A program made the position numbers and the translations under genes. A stretch of 64,000 bases of DNA. Origin: Cesiribacter sp964504565. GTDB lineage: Bacteria > Bacteroidota > Bacteroidia > Cytophagales > Cyclobacteriaceae. The stretch covers positions 124,001 through 188,000 of the forward strand of contig CAZDEY010000002.1 of the NCBI GenBank assembly GCA_964504565.1, in the 5' to 3' direction. Under the pieces are notes generated by a model. That model was not told the origin of the DNA. It was given only the letters and a program-made list of their open reading frames with translations, and ran no database searches. Of this stretch, positions 1-8,582 are shown in pieces. How positions within the stretch are numbered: the stretch's first letter is position 1; every line of letters starts with the position of its first letter.

Positions 1-252
1 GCTAATAAGCACCGTAGCTACCAAAGCTGCCGCGTGATTTTCCGGGGCGGCCTCGCGGGCAATTGCCCAGGAAAGGAATACTGCCAGCCCAATTTTAATT
101 GCGTACCAAATTAATTCTGGGTTGAATGCCATGCCCGACTGCCAGCCTAAAATTAGGGCAGCGATTATGCTTACTATGGCAGCAATTGCTACCAAACGGT
201 TACTTAAGTAGGAAAAATCAAGAGGGCGGCCCAGGCCGGTAAGTTTATGCAT
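1..252 (-). CDS. Partial membrane protein, N-terminal part (runs off the left edge)
   Basis: Reading the reverse strand from an ATG at 252 gives 84 codons with no stop before the window edge, so this is the start of a longer gene. Two hydrophobic stretches are visible, at about residues 21-38 and 50-64, with a short soluble loop between them, so it is an inner-membrane protein. I do not recognise the family and give no function. It is divergent from the small gene at 345, so both promoters should lie in the 92 bases between them. Confidence 0.6.
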   Translation of the reverse strand, partial: MHKLTGLGRPLDFSYLSNRLVAIAAIVSIIAALILGWQSGMAFNPELIWYAIKIGLAVFLSWAIAREAAPENHAAALVATVLIS

Positions 253-344
253 TTACTAAGCTGAAAAAGTTTACCCTTTGTAACCTTACTAGCCTGCAAA
301 GGGTTGAATAAAGGTAAATTAACTTAAATATAAATTCTATACAT

Positions 345-527
345 ATGGGACTAGAAAGAAAAAGCAAAGAAGCCCGCGACAAAGCAAGTAAGCACGTAAA
401 CCAGCACGGCGAGGAGCCACCAACTACCAGAACCCCTGCCAAGCGGGCTGCCCACCAAGTGCCGGCAACCGAGCAGAGTGTTATCACGCCAAAAGGTAAA
501 ACCAGCCAGAAAACTCAATCAACTTAA
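345..527 (+). CDS. Small basic hydrophilic protein, unknown
   Basis: A 60-residue frame rich in Lys, Arg, Gln, Thr and Pro, without hydrophobic segments or cysteines. It is likely cytoplasmic and disordered, and may bind nucleic acid, which is inference from charge only. It starts at an ATG in an AT-rich leader and ends 19 bases before a strong hairpin terminator, which suggests a real plus-strand transcript. A frame on the other strand (487-245) is less likely because it has no matching signals. No family was recognised. Confidence 0.4.
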   Translation: MGLERKSKEARDKASKHVNQHGEEPPTTRTPAKRAAHQVPATEQSVITPKGKTSQKTQST

Positions 528-546
528 ATTTTAAGTTTTATTTTAG

Positions 547-582
547 ACATAAAAAGCCGGCCTTCGTCGGCTTTTTTTATGT
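547..582 (+). terminator. Rho-independent terminator after the small basic gene
   Basis: Stem AAAAAGCC(G/G)C against GCGGCTTTTT-like bases around a CTTC loop, followed by seven T. The A-run before the stem means it could also work on the minus strand. It separates the small gene from the exonuclease gene. Confidence 0.75.
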
Positions 583-607
583 CGGCATGAATTGCTAAAA
601 TGGTTAG

Positions 608-615
608 TATATTTG
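608..615 (+). promoter_or_regulatory. Candidate Bacteroidota -7 box (TATATTTG) for the exonuclease gene
   Basis: TATATTTG matches the Bacteroidota -7 consensus TAnnTTTG and lies 38 bases before the ATG at 654. The nearest upstream TTG (592-594) is only 13 bases away, shorter than the usual 17-23, so the -33 half is weak. Confidence 0.35.
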
Positions 616-653
616 AGCCTGTATTAGTAATTTGCCGCAATTAGTTCAGCTGT

Positions 654-2021
654 ATGTACGCAATTGTCGATTTAGAAACTACCGGAGGTAACGCCCGTTG
701 GCACCGAATAACTGAATTGGCAATATACGTTCATGATGGTGAAAAATTAGTTGATGAGTATAGTACCCTGGTTAATCCCGGTGTCAAAATTCCTCCCTTT
801 ATAACCCAACTTACCGGCATTACCAATGATATGGTAGCCGATGCGCCCCCGTTTGAGGCAGTCGCTCACATAGTGCATCAGATGACCGATGGTTGCATTT
901 TTGTAGCCCACAACGTAGGCTTCGACTATAATTTTTTGCGAGCCGAATTTAACCGTATAGGAAAAGAGTTTGAACGGGCGCGCCTATGTACGGTACGAAG
1001 CTCGCGTAAACTGTTGCCCGGCCACGCCAGCTATAGCTTAGGGAATATTTGTCGCGATTTAGGGATTAGCAATAATGCCCGCCACCGGGCCGCCGGCGAT
1101 GCCAAGGCTACCATGCACCTGCTGGAAGTTATGCTGCAAGCGCACGGCAATAGTGGGGTTCAGTCAAATATAATATACCAAACCCCATACCAAGCCTACG
1201 AAGGTCAACTGGCTACCCTAAGGTTGCAAGATGTACCAACTTCTGCCGGAATTATTCGGGCATTGAACCCGGAAGGTGACATTATTTCGGCCGAGGTGTC
1301 GGGCAACCTTCAAAAAAAAGCTTTGCAGCTAGTTAAGCGCAAACTGGCACGCCAAGCCAGAGGCCAGCTCAGCTTAATGCACGATATTCTGGCTGAGGAA
1401 ACGGGCAGTTTACTGCTAGCCACGGTTTTGTTGGAAGCTGAAAAAATAGCGAACGGAAAGAGCCTGAAAAAATCCACCGCCCGCCGCTGGAAAATTGAAC
1501 CGGCCCCCGATACAAGGGGCTATATACACTTGCTGGTACAGGAGTGTAGGCCGGGCGAAATCCATCAATTTAAGACCAAAAAGGCCGCCCAAGAGTATGT
1601 AGCAGATAAAATTAGGCAGCTTGCTTTGTGCCGAAGTTTAACTAACCTAAGGCCTAAGAAGTGCTTAGGAAATTGTGGTGGCGTATGTGCTCAAACTACT
1701 GCAGTAGCAGAATACAATCGCAGAATAGAAATGGCTCTAGCCGAACTAACAGCCCCCACAAGCACAAATAAATTATACTTGGATAAAGGCCGGCATCCGC
1801 ACGAGTTTGCCGTACTGCTGGAAGATGGACCGGACCGCTGGCGGTGGGGCTATGCCTATACCGAAGGTCAATACAAAAGCCCGGAAGATTTGGCAGCTTC
1901 GGCCTTGGAGTTAATAAGTTGGCCCGGGGCCAGCGAAACCATTACTAAATTTATTCAGAAATTTCCGGTTAAAAAGGTTATTAACTATGGCCCAGAAGAA
2001 ATCGCTTTTTCAGGAGTTTAA
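654..2021 (+). CDS. DnaQ-like 3'-5' exonuclease with degenerate GIY-YIG/UvrC-like C-terminal half
   Basis: Residues 1-165 form a DEDDh exonuclease domain like the DNA polymerase III epsilon subunit. The five catalytic residues are visible: D6 and E8 in DLET, D91 in VGFD, H144 and D149 in HRAAGD. Such proteins cut DNA from 3' ends in proofreading or repair. The second half matches the layout of Bacteroidota proteins that join this domain to a GIY-YIG (UvrC/Cho-type) nuclease, including a cysteine cluster of the kind CLGNCGGVC near residue 345. Where the GIY and YIG motifs should be, about residues 200-225, I read AGIIRA and IISAEV, so the second active site looks lost. The end overlaps the mscL start by 35 bases. 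Confidence 0.85.
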   Translation: MYAIVDLETTGGNARWHRITELAIYVHDGEKLVDEYSTLVNPGVKIPPFITQLTGITNDMVADAPPFEAVAHIVHQMTDGCIFVAHNVGFDYNFLRAEFNRIGKEFERARLCTVRSSRKLLPGHASYSLGNICRDLGISNNARHRAAGDAKATMHLLEVMLQAHGNSGVQSNIIYQTPYQAYEGQLATLRLQDVPTSAGIIRALNPEGDIISAEVSGNLQKKALQLVKRKLARQARGQLSLMHDILAEETGSLLLATVLLEAEKIANGKSLKKSTARRWKIEPAPDTRGYIHLLVQECRPGEIHQFKTKKAAQEYVADKIRQLALCRSLTNLRPKKCLGNCGGVCAQTTAVAEYNRRIEMALAELTAPTSTNKLYLDKGRHPHEFAVLLEDGPDRWRWGYAYTEGQYKSPEDLAASALELISWPGASETITKFIQKFPVKKVINYGPEEIAFSGV

Positions 2022-2460
2022 ACAGTTTGCTGTACGTGGCAATATGGTTGATTTGGCCGTAGGCCTAATTGTAGGTACTGCATTTACTAAAATTGTAAAT
2101 ACCCTGGTGCAGGCCGTTATTATGCCGGCCTTAGGTATGATAGTTGGCCGGTTCGATTTTAGTAAGCTTCAGGTTGTACTAAAACCGGCGGAAGTTGGGC
2201 CTGAAGGTAAGGTGGTTGATGAAGCAGTAATTCTAAAGTATGGTGAGTTAATTCAGGCCGTTACGGATTTTTTAATTATCGCTATTATAATTTTTGCGGT
2301 GGTTAAGCTATTAAATAGCTGGAAAGATAAAGCCGAAGACACCAAAAACCCGGAAGTGCCTACGCCTAAAGATATTCAATTGCTTACCCAAATCCGCGAT
2401 ATTTTGCAGAACCAGCAGCCGGGTAGTAGCCCTAGAGCTGAGCCTAGCGAGTCCAAATAA
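1987..2460 (+). CDS. mscL: Large-conductance mechanosensitive channel MscL
   Basis: MscL forms a homopentameric inner-membrane pore that opens under membrane tension and releases solutes during osmotic downshock. The 157-residue protein has the family N-terminus (LFQEFKQFAVRGNMVDLAVG), which holds the amphipathic helix and the start of the glycine-rich pore helix TM1. TM2 lies at about residues 90-107. The periplasmic loop is somewhat longer than in E. coli, and the tail is charged and proline-containing. The start at 1987 lies inside the exonuclease gene in another frame; the family alignment supports this start, so translation may be coupled. Confidence 0.95.
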   Translation: MAQKKSLFQEFKQFAVRGNMVDLAVGLIVGTAFTKIVNTLVQAVIMPALGMIVGRFDFSKLQVVLKPAEVGPEGKVVDEAVILKYGELIQAVTDFLIIAIIIFAVVKLLNSWKDKAEDTKNPEVPTPKDIQLLTQIRDILQNQQPGSSPRAEPSESK

Positions 2461-2464
2461 ATAG

Positions 2465-3535
2465 CTAATTACTAGCGGTTTTTTGCTTACGATTTGCGGC
2501 GGTAAAGCTGCGTGGTTCGTCCCAAAAGTCTAGTGCTGGGCATGGCTCTTCGAAGATAGCTTGCCACTGCCAGCCCTGATTATACAGCCAGCCGGCCAAA
2601 AGTTTTCGCCGCTCAATTAATTTTTCGTGCTTAAAATCCTGCGCTGAAATTTTAAAGCCGTTTTCTTTCAATATATCGAAATCGGGTAGCGGGGGCTCAT
2701 TTTCGGCCTTTTTAATAAAAGCACTATTAAGGGTATCTAAAAAGTAGCTTATGGCATTTCGCAACGGTCGCAGGTTAACCCGCAGTTCTTCACTGCATTT
2801 TTCACTCAAAAAGAATACTGTTAGGGCTTCGTCCAGCCGAACCAAATTTATTTCCAGGCTGGCGTGGGTATCTGCCGAATGAAAATTATGCAAAATAGGG
2901 TAGGCCAGGTGCTGGTGAGCCAGGGTGTGCAAATTTTCGGTAAAGCCTTTAAGTTCATCGTCTATGTCATCGAAGTTATTTTCGCAAGAAAGGTTCTGAA
3001 GAAGCTTTAGCGGGCTGTTACCCAAACAGTATAACTGGCTGGCCAGGGTACGTTTATTGGTAGCACTGCTAATTACCTGGAGCAAGTAGGCTATAGCTAT
3101 GGTTATCAGCATAAAGCCGGAAAAGGAAATAAATGCTGAAAATAACTGCCAGCCGGTACCGTTAGGAATATACTCACCGCTGCCCAAGGTAGATAGCGTA
3201 TACCCTACAAAATATACCTTAGGCCAAAAACCGGTTGAATATAGAGTGCCGGATTCCACAACCGATTCCGCATCGCTGAGAATGATAATGCTATTGCCGA
3301 TCCACACTAAAAGCAACCAGCCTAAAAGCCAGCCGATAATGGTTAGCGGGCCGGCATAATTGAGAAATTTGCTGCCACCCTTCCTGCCGGTTAAGCCTAA
3401 TAATATTTTCCAGATGCGGGAGCGGTAGCGGCTACTAAGCGGCGATTTGGTATCGAAGCCAAAGGAGGTTATTATTAGGTCGGCTACCAGAAAAGTGGTA
3501 AAGGCGATGCCAAAGGCTAGGAGTAGGTAGTTCAC
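2465..3535 (-). CDS. Two-pore-domain-type ion channel protein (potassium-channel-like)
   Basis: Hydrophobic segments at about residues 1-25, 60-86 and 130-155 flank a pore loop, as in the Ion_trans_2 channel family. The filter region reads T116-L-G-S-G-E121, where potassium channels normally have TVGYGD. The glycines and threonine are kept but Tyr is Ser and Asp is Glu, so ion choice cannot be assumed. A soluble helical domain of about 190 residues follows, without a recognisable RCK or cyclic-nucleotide domain. It converges with mscL, with only four bases between the stops. The nearby channel and antiporter genes suggest a role in ion balance, which is inference. Confidence 0.7.
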   Translation of the reverse strand: MNYLLLAFGIAFTTFLVADLIITSFGFDTKSPLSSRYRSRIWKILLGLTGRKGGSKFLNYAGPLTIIGWLLGWLLLVWIGNSIIILSDAESVVESGTLYSTGFWPKVYFVGYTLSTLGSGEYIPNGTGWQLFSAFISFSGFMLITIAIAYLLQVISSATNKRTLASQLYCLGNSPLKLLQNLSCENNFDDIDDELKGFTENLHTLAHQHLAYPILHNFHSADTHASLEINLVRLDEALTVFFLSEKCSEELRVNLRPLRNAISYFLDTLNSAFIKKAENEPPLPDFDILKENGFKISAQDFKHEKLIERRKLLAGWLYNQGWQWQAIFEEPCPALDFWDEPRSFTAANRKQKTASN

Positions 3536-3591
3536 ATTACAAATGTTCAGTACATTTTTTAAATAGAAAAATAGCTCTATAAGTTTTGGCT

Positions 3592-4272
3592 ATGCAGCGA
3601 GAAGCGGGAGAAAACAGGTTTTTAGTTGGTAAATTAGAGGCAGAAAACGCCAAGGATGCCATAGCGCTAAGCCCGGAATATCTACAAATAAAAGCCGGTA
3701 GCCGAAACCAAGCCTGGGCTTGGCAAGATGTGCAGCGCCTAAGTTTACAAACGCGAAAACTTTGGTTGCCCCTAATAGGCGGTACTATACTGGCTACCCT
3801 TTGCCTTATAGCCCTTTTTACAACCTATAAGTACCCGTGGTGGCTTATGACCGGATCGGTAGTAGGTTCACTTTTGGCGTACTACGGCTGGCAGCCGCGG
3901 CCAACTTTGGTAGTTCAGGAAAATAAGCACCATACCGATTTCTTGCTTTCTAAACCCGCTGGCTCGCTACCTATCTACATAGCCTTGGCTAATCGGCTGG
4001 CTATTCGCTACCCGCAGGATATGGGCCGGCTTTTTTTACCGTTGGAAAGGTCGGCCCTTCAAATACTAGCTCAGGGCAGTAGCTTGCGCATAACCGGCTG
4101 GCAACGCCTTTATTGGCCGGAAGACGTTAGGAATATGGGTTTGGGAATCTGGCTAGATCCCTGGGATGCTGCTGTTAAATTTAGCTTCGAAATAAATAAT
4201 AACGGACGGCTAATAGCTTACTGCACTGAAGAAATTAGGGCGGACTCCGTAGCTGAATTTAGCTGGCATTAA
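3592..4272 (+). CDS. Membrane-anchored protein with PH-like layout, unknown
   Basis: The ATG at 3592 is preferred over an in-frame TTG at 3586. Two close hydrophobic segments lie at about residues 58-92, with soluble parts on both sides. A short beta-rich start, paired helices in the membrane, then a soluble domain resemble bacterial PH-like membrane proteins, but no motif settles it. The final 14 bases overlap the antiporter gene on the other strand, so the two transcripts are antisense at their 3' ends. No function assigned. Confidence 0.6.
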   Translation: MQREAGENRFLVGKLEAENAKDAIALSPEYLQIKAGSRNQAWAWQDVQRLSLQTRKLWLPLIGGTILATLCLIALFTTYKYPWWLMTGSVVGSLLAYYGWQPRPTLVVQENKHHTDFLLSKPAGSLPIYIALANRLAIRYPQDMGRLFLPLERSALQILAQGSSLRITGWQRLYWPEDVRNMGLGIWLDPWDAAVKFSFEINNNGRLIAYCTEEIRADSVAEFSWH

Positions 4273-5515
4273 TCTCAGTAGGATCGAAGCGTTTAATGAA
4301 ATTGCCTACCGTTAACCCTTGCCCCACCAAACTGAGCAGTACTACAATATAGGTTACAGTAACCAGCAGTTCCTTAGCCATATAAGGTTCCAGTGATAGG
4401 GCCAGGGCTACGGAAATGCCACCCCTAAGCCCGCCCCATGTCATAATTTTTAAGGTATTTGGTAAAAAGGTTTTCTTAAAGCCAAAGAGATGCGAGGTTG
4501 TCCATAGGGAAGTATAGCGTATAGCCAGTACAACTATGGCCGCTACCAAGCCGGCAATTATATATCCCAGCTGAATATCCACAATAATCAATTCCAACCC
4601 AATTAGTACAAATAGAAGAGCATTCAGAATTTCATCTACTATTTCCCAAAATTTATTAACATAGTCGGCAGTTAAACCCGACATAGCTCCTTCTTCGCCG
4701 TAATTACCCACCAGTAAGCCGGCAACCACCATGGCTAGCGGGCCGCTAACGTGTAGCATATGCGCAATGCTATAGCCGCCCATTACAACCGCCAGCGTTA
4801 TCAGTACCTCGGTTTTATACTCATCAATCCGCTTCATAAGTTGAAGAGCCCCGAAGCCCAAGGCTGCCCCTAAGGCAATTCCACCGCCTACCTCTACCAA
4901 AAATAAGTGCGCAACGTAGCCGGCGGTAACTTCCTCAACCCCTACTTTAGCTACTTGAAAAAGGGTAAGAAATACCACCACCCCAATACCGTCGTTAAAC
5001 AGCGATTCACCTACAATTTTGGTTTCCAATATTTTAGGAACACGAGCTTTCTTTAGGGTACCCATTACCGCTATAGGATCGGTAGGGGAAATTAGCGCAC
5101 CAAACAGCAGGCAGTAAATTATTGGCACTTCCATACCCAGTACCCTGAATATAAAGAACATAGCCCCGCCTATCATAAAGGTGGCCATAATTACTCCAAT
5201 TGTGGCAAAACTCATAACCGGCCCCCGGGCAGATTTTAATTTTTCCAAATCGGTATGCAGAGCTCCGGCAAACAACAAAAAGCTTAGCATTCCTTCCAGC
5301 AGAATAGAGGAGAAGTCCAGTTCGAGCAAGGCCTCCCGGGCTTCAGTAAAAAAAATTGGCTGAAAACTACTGGATGCCAGCAACAGTACCGAAATAACTA
5401 AACCGGCTATCATCAGCCCAATGGTAGCCGGCAAGCGGAAATATTTTACATTTAGGTAGGCAAAAACTGCGCAAAACAAAAGTATAAATGATATGATATG
5501 GAATATCTCAATCAT
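4259..5515 (-). CDS. CPA1-family Na+/H+ antiporter (NhaP type)
   Basis: An inner-membrane exchanger of Na+ (or K+) for protons, used for pH and salt balance. The 418-residue protein is hydrophobic throughout, with about 12 segments. The core motifs are present: SPTDPIAVMG (about residue 145) and GESLFNDGIGVVVF (about residue 170), whose Asp residues form the ion site in this family, and a conserved Gly/Arg-rich stretch WGGLRGGISVALAL near residue 370. There is no long cytoplasmic regulatory tail. A 263-base gap with the divergent acyltransferase gene should hold both promoters. Confidence 0.9.
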   Translation of the reverse strand: MIEIFHIISFILLFCAVFAYLNVKYFRLPATIGLMIAGLVISVLLLASSSFQPIFFTEAREALLELDFSSILLEGMLSFLLFAGALHTDLEKLKSARGPVMSFATIGVIMATFMIGGAMFFIFRVLGMEVPIIYCLLFGALISPTDPIAVMGTLKKARVPKILETKIVGESLFNDGIGVVVFLTLFQVAKVGVEEVTAGYVAHLFLVEVGGGIALGAALGFGALQLMKRIDEYKTEVLITLAVVMGGYSIAHMLHVSGPLAMVVAGLLVGNYGEEGAMSGLTADYVNKFWEIVDEILNALLFVLIGLELIIVDIQLGYIIAGLVAAIVVLAIRYTSLWTTSHLFGFKKTFLPNTLKIMTWGGLRGGISVALALSLEPYMAKELLVTVTYIVVLLSLVGQGLTVGNFIKRFDPTEINAS

Positions 5516-5778
5516 GATATTGGGGTTGAAGAAGGAATATAGTACTAAGTTTACACTATTGGTATTTCTTTGCTTTCAACATTTAGAGGGTTATTTGGTT
5601 TAAAGCCTAGGCCAACCCCACGAAATAGCGTAACCAATGCTCCTGAAATTTTTATTCCTGTTTTTAGGCTGTTAACTTGCGGGCTGTTTTTTGCTAAATA
5701 AGATTTTTGCGCTAAAGGCCACCCCATACTTTAGGCTATAAAAATGCAGCAATAACTGAAAATTAAACCAGTAGGCGT

Positions 5779-7485
5779 ATGGAATTTAAGCCTGAACCAA
5801 TACAGTATTCTAAGAAAACCTATAAGCCCCTTATTGATAGGGCAGAATACTGGCCGGTTGTGCAGTTAAGTAAAAATCGCCGTCAGTTTAACGAAGAAGT
5901 TACTCAGGAGGCCGTTCAGCGTATTATAGAAAGCAAACCCAGCCGGGCGGCTCTAATTGAAGAATTAGAAACTACCCTTCACCGCGAAAAACTTAGGTTA
6001 AAGCAAAACCCCTGGGCGGTTGATCCCGAAGATGATGCCCAATTTTGGAATGATGTTCAAAAAAGCCTGTTAGACATATCGTCCGATACATCAGGTAAAA
6101 CCAACGGGCAGGAAAGAGAACTATTAAGCAAAATAATTAACCGCTATACCGAGGAAATAGGCGGTAATTTTAAGACTAATAATTACCGCTTTGCCCGTCG
6201 CTTTGTAACCTTTGGCTTTAGCCGATTGCTTAATGCCAGCCGGGTTAAGGGGTTTGGTTCTCTTTGGAGCAGCCAGTATAGCTTACAGGATAAATTGCAT
6301 ATTGCCGGCGAAACCGACCAAATTCGTTCCCTGGCTAAAAAAGGGGTAGTGGTTATGGTACCTACCCACTTTAGCAATCTCGATTCGGTACTAATTGGTT
6401 GGGTTATTCATGTACTAGGTTTACCACCATTTATATACGGAGCCGGCCTCAACTTATTTAACATCGGCATATTTGCCTACTTTATGAATAGCCTGGGCGC
6501 TTACAAAGTAGATAGGCGGAAAAAGAATATAGTTTACCTGGAAACCTTAAAATCCTATAGCAGCCTGGCTATCCAGAAAGGGTGCCATAGTTTATTTTTC
6601 CCCGGTGGCACCCGTAGCCGTTCGGGCCGAATTGAGAAACGGCTTAAGCTTGGTTTGCTAAACAGTACTATGGAAGCCCAGCGCGAGATGTACCAGAAGG
6701 AGGAAAAGGGTAGCGCCGAGGCCCGGAAAATTTTTGTAGTGCCGGTAACCATTAACTATAATTTTGTGCTGGAAGCCCCCAGCTTAATAAAAGAGTACCT
6801 TAAAATTAAGGGTCAGGAACGTTACTACACCGAGCGCGACCGTTACAGTACGTCCTACAAAATCACTAAATTCCTACTGAAATTTTTCACCCGGGGTTCC
6901 GATATATCGGTAAGCATAGGCAAGGGTATGGACTTATTGGGTAATTATGTAGACTCGGAAGGAAACAGCTACGATAAGCAAGGTAAAATAATTAATACCA
7001 AAGATTACTTCAAGAGCGGGGGCCAGGTAACCAAAGATAGCCAGCGAGAGCAGGAATATACCCGTATGTTATCTGATGCCATAGTAAAGGAGTACCATCG
7101 GGTCAACCGGATATTTGCCAGCCATTTAGTGGCGTTTGTGGCGTTCAGAATGTTCGAGAAACGCTTTCCTAACCTGGATATATTTAGCCTGATACGCCTG
7201 CCCGAAGATGAACTAACCATACCCTACCAGGCCTTTCGGGAAGTATGTGAAAAGCTTCGCAACCATATAATAGATCTACACCAAAAAGGTAAAGTTCAGC
7301 TAGACCCCAAACTAGTAGGCGATATTGATACGGTTATAGAAACTGGTATTCGCAACGTTGGCATGTACCACAGCACGCGCACCCTTAAAAAAAATAAGCA
7401 GGGCGATATTACTACTGAAGATGCCAACACCTTATTTTACTACCATAACCGCTTGGTAGGGTACGATTTTGACGAGCATATTTAA
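5779..7485 (+). CDS. Glycerol-3-phosphate / lysophosphatidate acyltransferase (PlsB/PlsC superfamily)
   Basis: It likely transfers a fatty acyl group to glycerol-3-phosphate or its monoacyl form in phospholipid synthesis. The acyltransferase block at about residues 195-300 has the catalytic HX4D (HFSNLD) and a substrate-binding block FFPGGTRSRSG. In PlsC this reads FPEGTR, so the Glu is Gly here; I believe this is usual in the Bacteroidota branch. At 568 residues it is closer to PlsB in size than to PlsC, with N- and C-terminal extensions of unclear role. gpsA, which makes glycerol-3-phosphate, starts 4 bases after its stop, so substrate supply and use are linked in one operon. Confidence 0.85.
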   Translation: MEFKPEPIQYSKKTYKPLIDRAEYWPVVQLSKNRRQFNEEVTQEAVQRIIESKPSRAALIEELETTLHREKLRLKQNPWAVDPEDDAQFWNDVQKSLLDISSDTSGKTNGQERELLSKIINRYTEEIGGNFKTNNYRFARRFVTFGFSRLLNASRVKGFGSLWSSQYSLQDKLHIAGETDQIRSLAKKGVVVMVPTHFSNLDSVLIGWVIHVLGLPPFIYGAGLNLFNIGIFAYFMNSLGAYKVDRRKKNIVYLETLKSYSSLAIQKGCHSLFFPGGTRSRSGRIEKRLKLGLLNSTMEAQREMYQKEEKGSAEARKIFVVPVTINYNFVLEAPSLIKEYLKIKGQERYYTERDRYSTSYKITKFLLKFFTRGSDISVSIGKGMDLLGNYVDSEGNSYDKQGKIINTKDYFKSGGQVTKDSQREQEYTRMLSDAIVKEYHRVNRIFASHLVAFVAFRMFEKRFPNLDIFSLIRLPEDELTIPYQAFREVCEKLRNHIIDLHQKGKVQLDPKLVGDIDTVIETGIRNVGMYHSTRTLKKNKQGDITTEDANTLFYYHNRLVGYDFDEHI

Positions 7486-7489
7486 GCTA

Positions 7490-8533
7490 ATGCAAAAAAA
7501 TAAAGCAATAGGCGTTATTGGTGCAGGTAGCTTTGGTTTGGCTATGGCCAATATGCTTGCGCAAAAAAATAAGGTATTGTTGTATGCGCGCCGGCCCGAA
7601 GCGGTAGAGCAAATTATGCAGCACGACGGCTATAAGGGCAAGCCTATTCATGCCAATATTTCGGCAACCTGCGATATGGAAGAATTGGCTAACCGCTGCG
7701 ATACCATTTTTCCGATAGTGCCGGCCAATAGCTTCCGGTCTATGATGCAAAGTTTAGCTCCCTTTCTTTACCCCTACCACATTCTTATTCACGGTACTAA
7801 GGGCTTAGATATTTGCCTGCCCGATAACCAAACCCTTAGGCCGGAAACCAAGCTGGACCGTAGCTGCGTACGTACCATGAGCGAGGTTATTCAGGAAGAG
7901 AGCGTAGTAGTGAGGGTAGGCTGTATTGCCGGGCCTAATTTGGCTACCGAACTGGTTCAGGAACAACCGGCGGCTACGGTAGTTGCCAGTCATTTTCAGG
8001 AGGTAATTAATACCGGAATCAGATTACTAAGAACCGATAACTTTCAGGTATACGGCAGTAACGATTTGGTAGGTGTTGAACTTTGCGGCGTTCTTAAAAA
8101 TGTAATAGCTATTGCCAGCGGGGCCCTAAACGGTTTAGGTTTAGGTAAGAATGCCCAAGCTTTACTGGTGAGCCGGGGCATGGTAGAAATGATATATCTG
8201 GGCCGCGCCTTAGGGGGCGAAGTGCATGCCTTTATCGGCTTGGCCGGCATTGGCGATTTAGTGGCTACCAGCACCTCTAATCTTAGCCGGAATTTTACGG
8301 TAGGCCACCGTTTGGCCAAGGGCGAAACCATAGAAGAAATTCTGGCTACTATGGATGAAACCGCCGAAGGGGTGAATACAGTAAAGATTTTGACCCGTTT
8401 AGCGGAAGAATTAAAAGTACGAGCGCCAATTACGCAAACCTTGCATAGGGTTATGTTTGAAGGATTGGAGGTTAAAGATGCCCTACAATATCTGATGAAA
8501 TACCCCTTCAACATTGACGTTGATTTTCTATAG
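7490..8533 (+). CDS. gpsA: NAD(P)H-dependent glycerol-3-phosphate dehydrogenase
   Basis: Reduces dihydroxyacetone phosphate to sn-glycerol-3-phosphate for membrane lipids. The N-terminal Rossmann fold carries GVIGAGSFGLAMANM, and the catalytic lysine lies in GVLKNVIAIASG, followed by the family stretch GLAGIGDLVATSTS. The longer frame opens at a TTG at 7469 inside the acyltransferase gene; the ATG at 7490 matches the family start. The final residues are intact and the length of 347 is usual. Confidence 0.95.
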   Translation: MQKNKAIGVIGAGSFGLAMANMLAQKNKVLLYARRPEAVEQIMQHDGYKGKPIHANISATCDMEELANRCDTIFPIVPANSFRSMMQSLAPFLYPYHILIHGTKGLDICLPDNQTLRPETKLDRSCVRTMSEVIQEESVVVRVGCIAGPNLATELVQEQPAATVVASHFQEVINTGIRLLRTDNFQVYGSNDLVGVELCGVLKNVIAIASGALNGLGLGKNAQALLVSRGMVEMIYLGRALGGEVHAFIGLAGIGDLVATSTSNLSRNFTVGHRLAKGETIEEILATMDETAEGVNTVKILTRLAEELKVRAPITQTLHRVMFEGLEVKDALQYLMKYPFNIDVDFL

Positions 8534-8582
8534 GCTTAACTGCCGGCCGGTTAATCCGTATAACTTGGCAATTACTTCTCTG

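Noticed and set aside
1987..2021. mscL start moved downstream to avoid the 35-base overlap
   Set aside because: The residues coded before the overlap end match the conserved MscL N-terminus.
8044..8514. 156-residue minus-strand frame inside gpsA
   Set aside because: gpsA is certain on the other strand; the frame is rich in Ser/Arg/Pro as expected of an antisense shadow.
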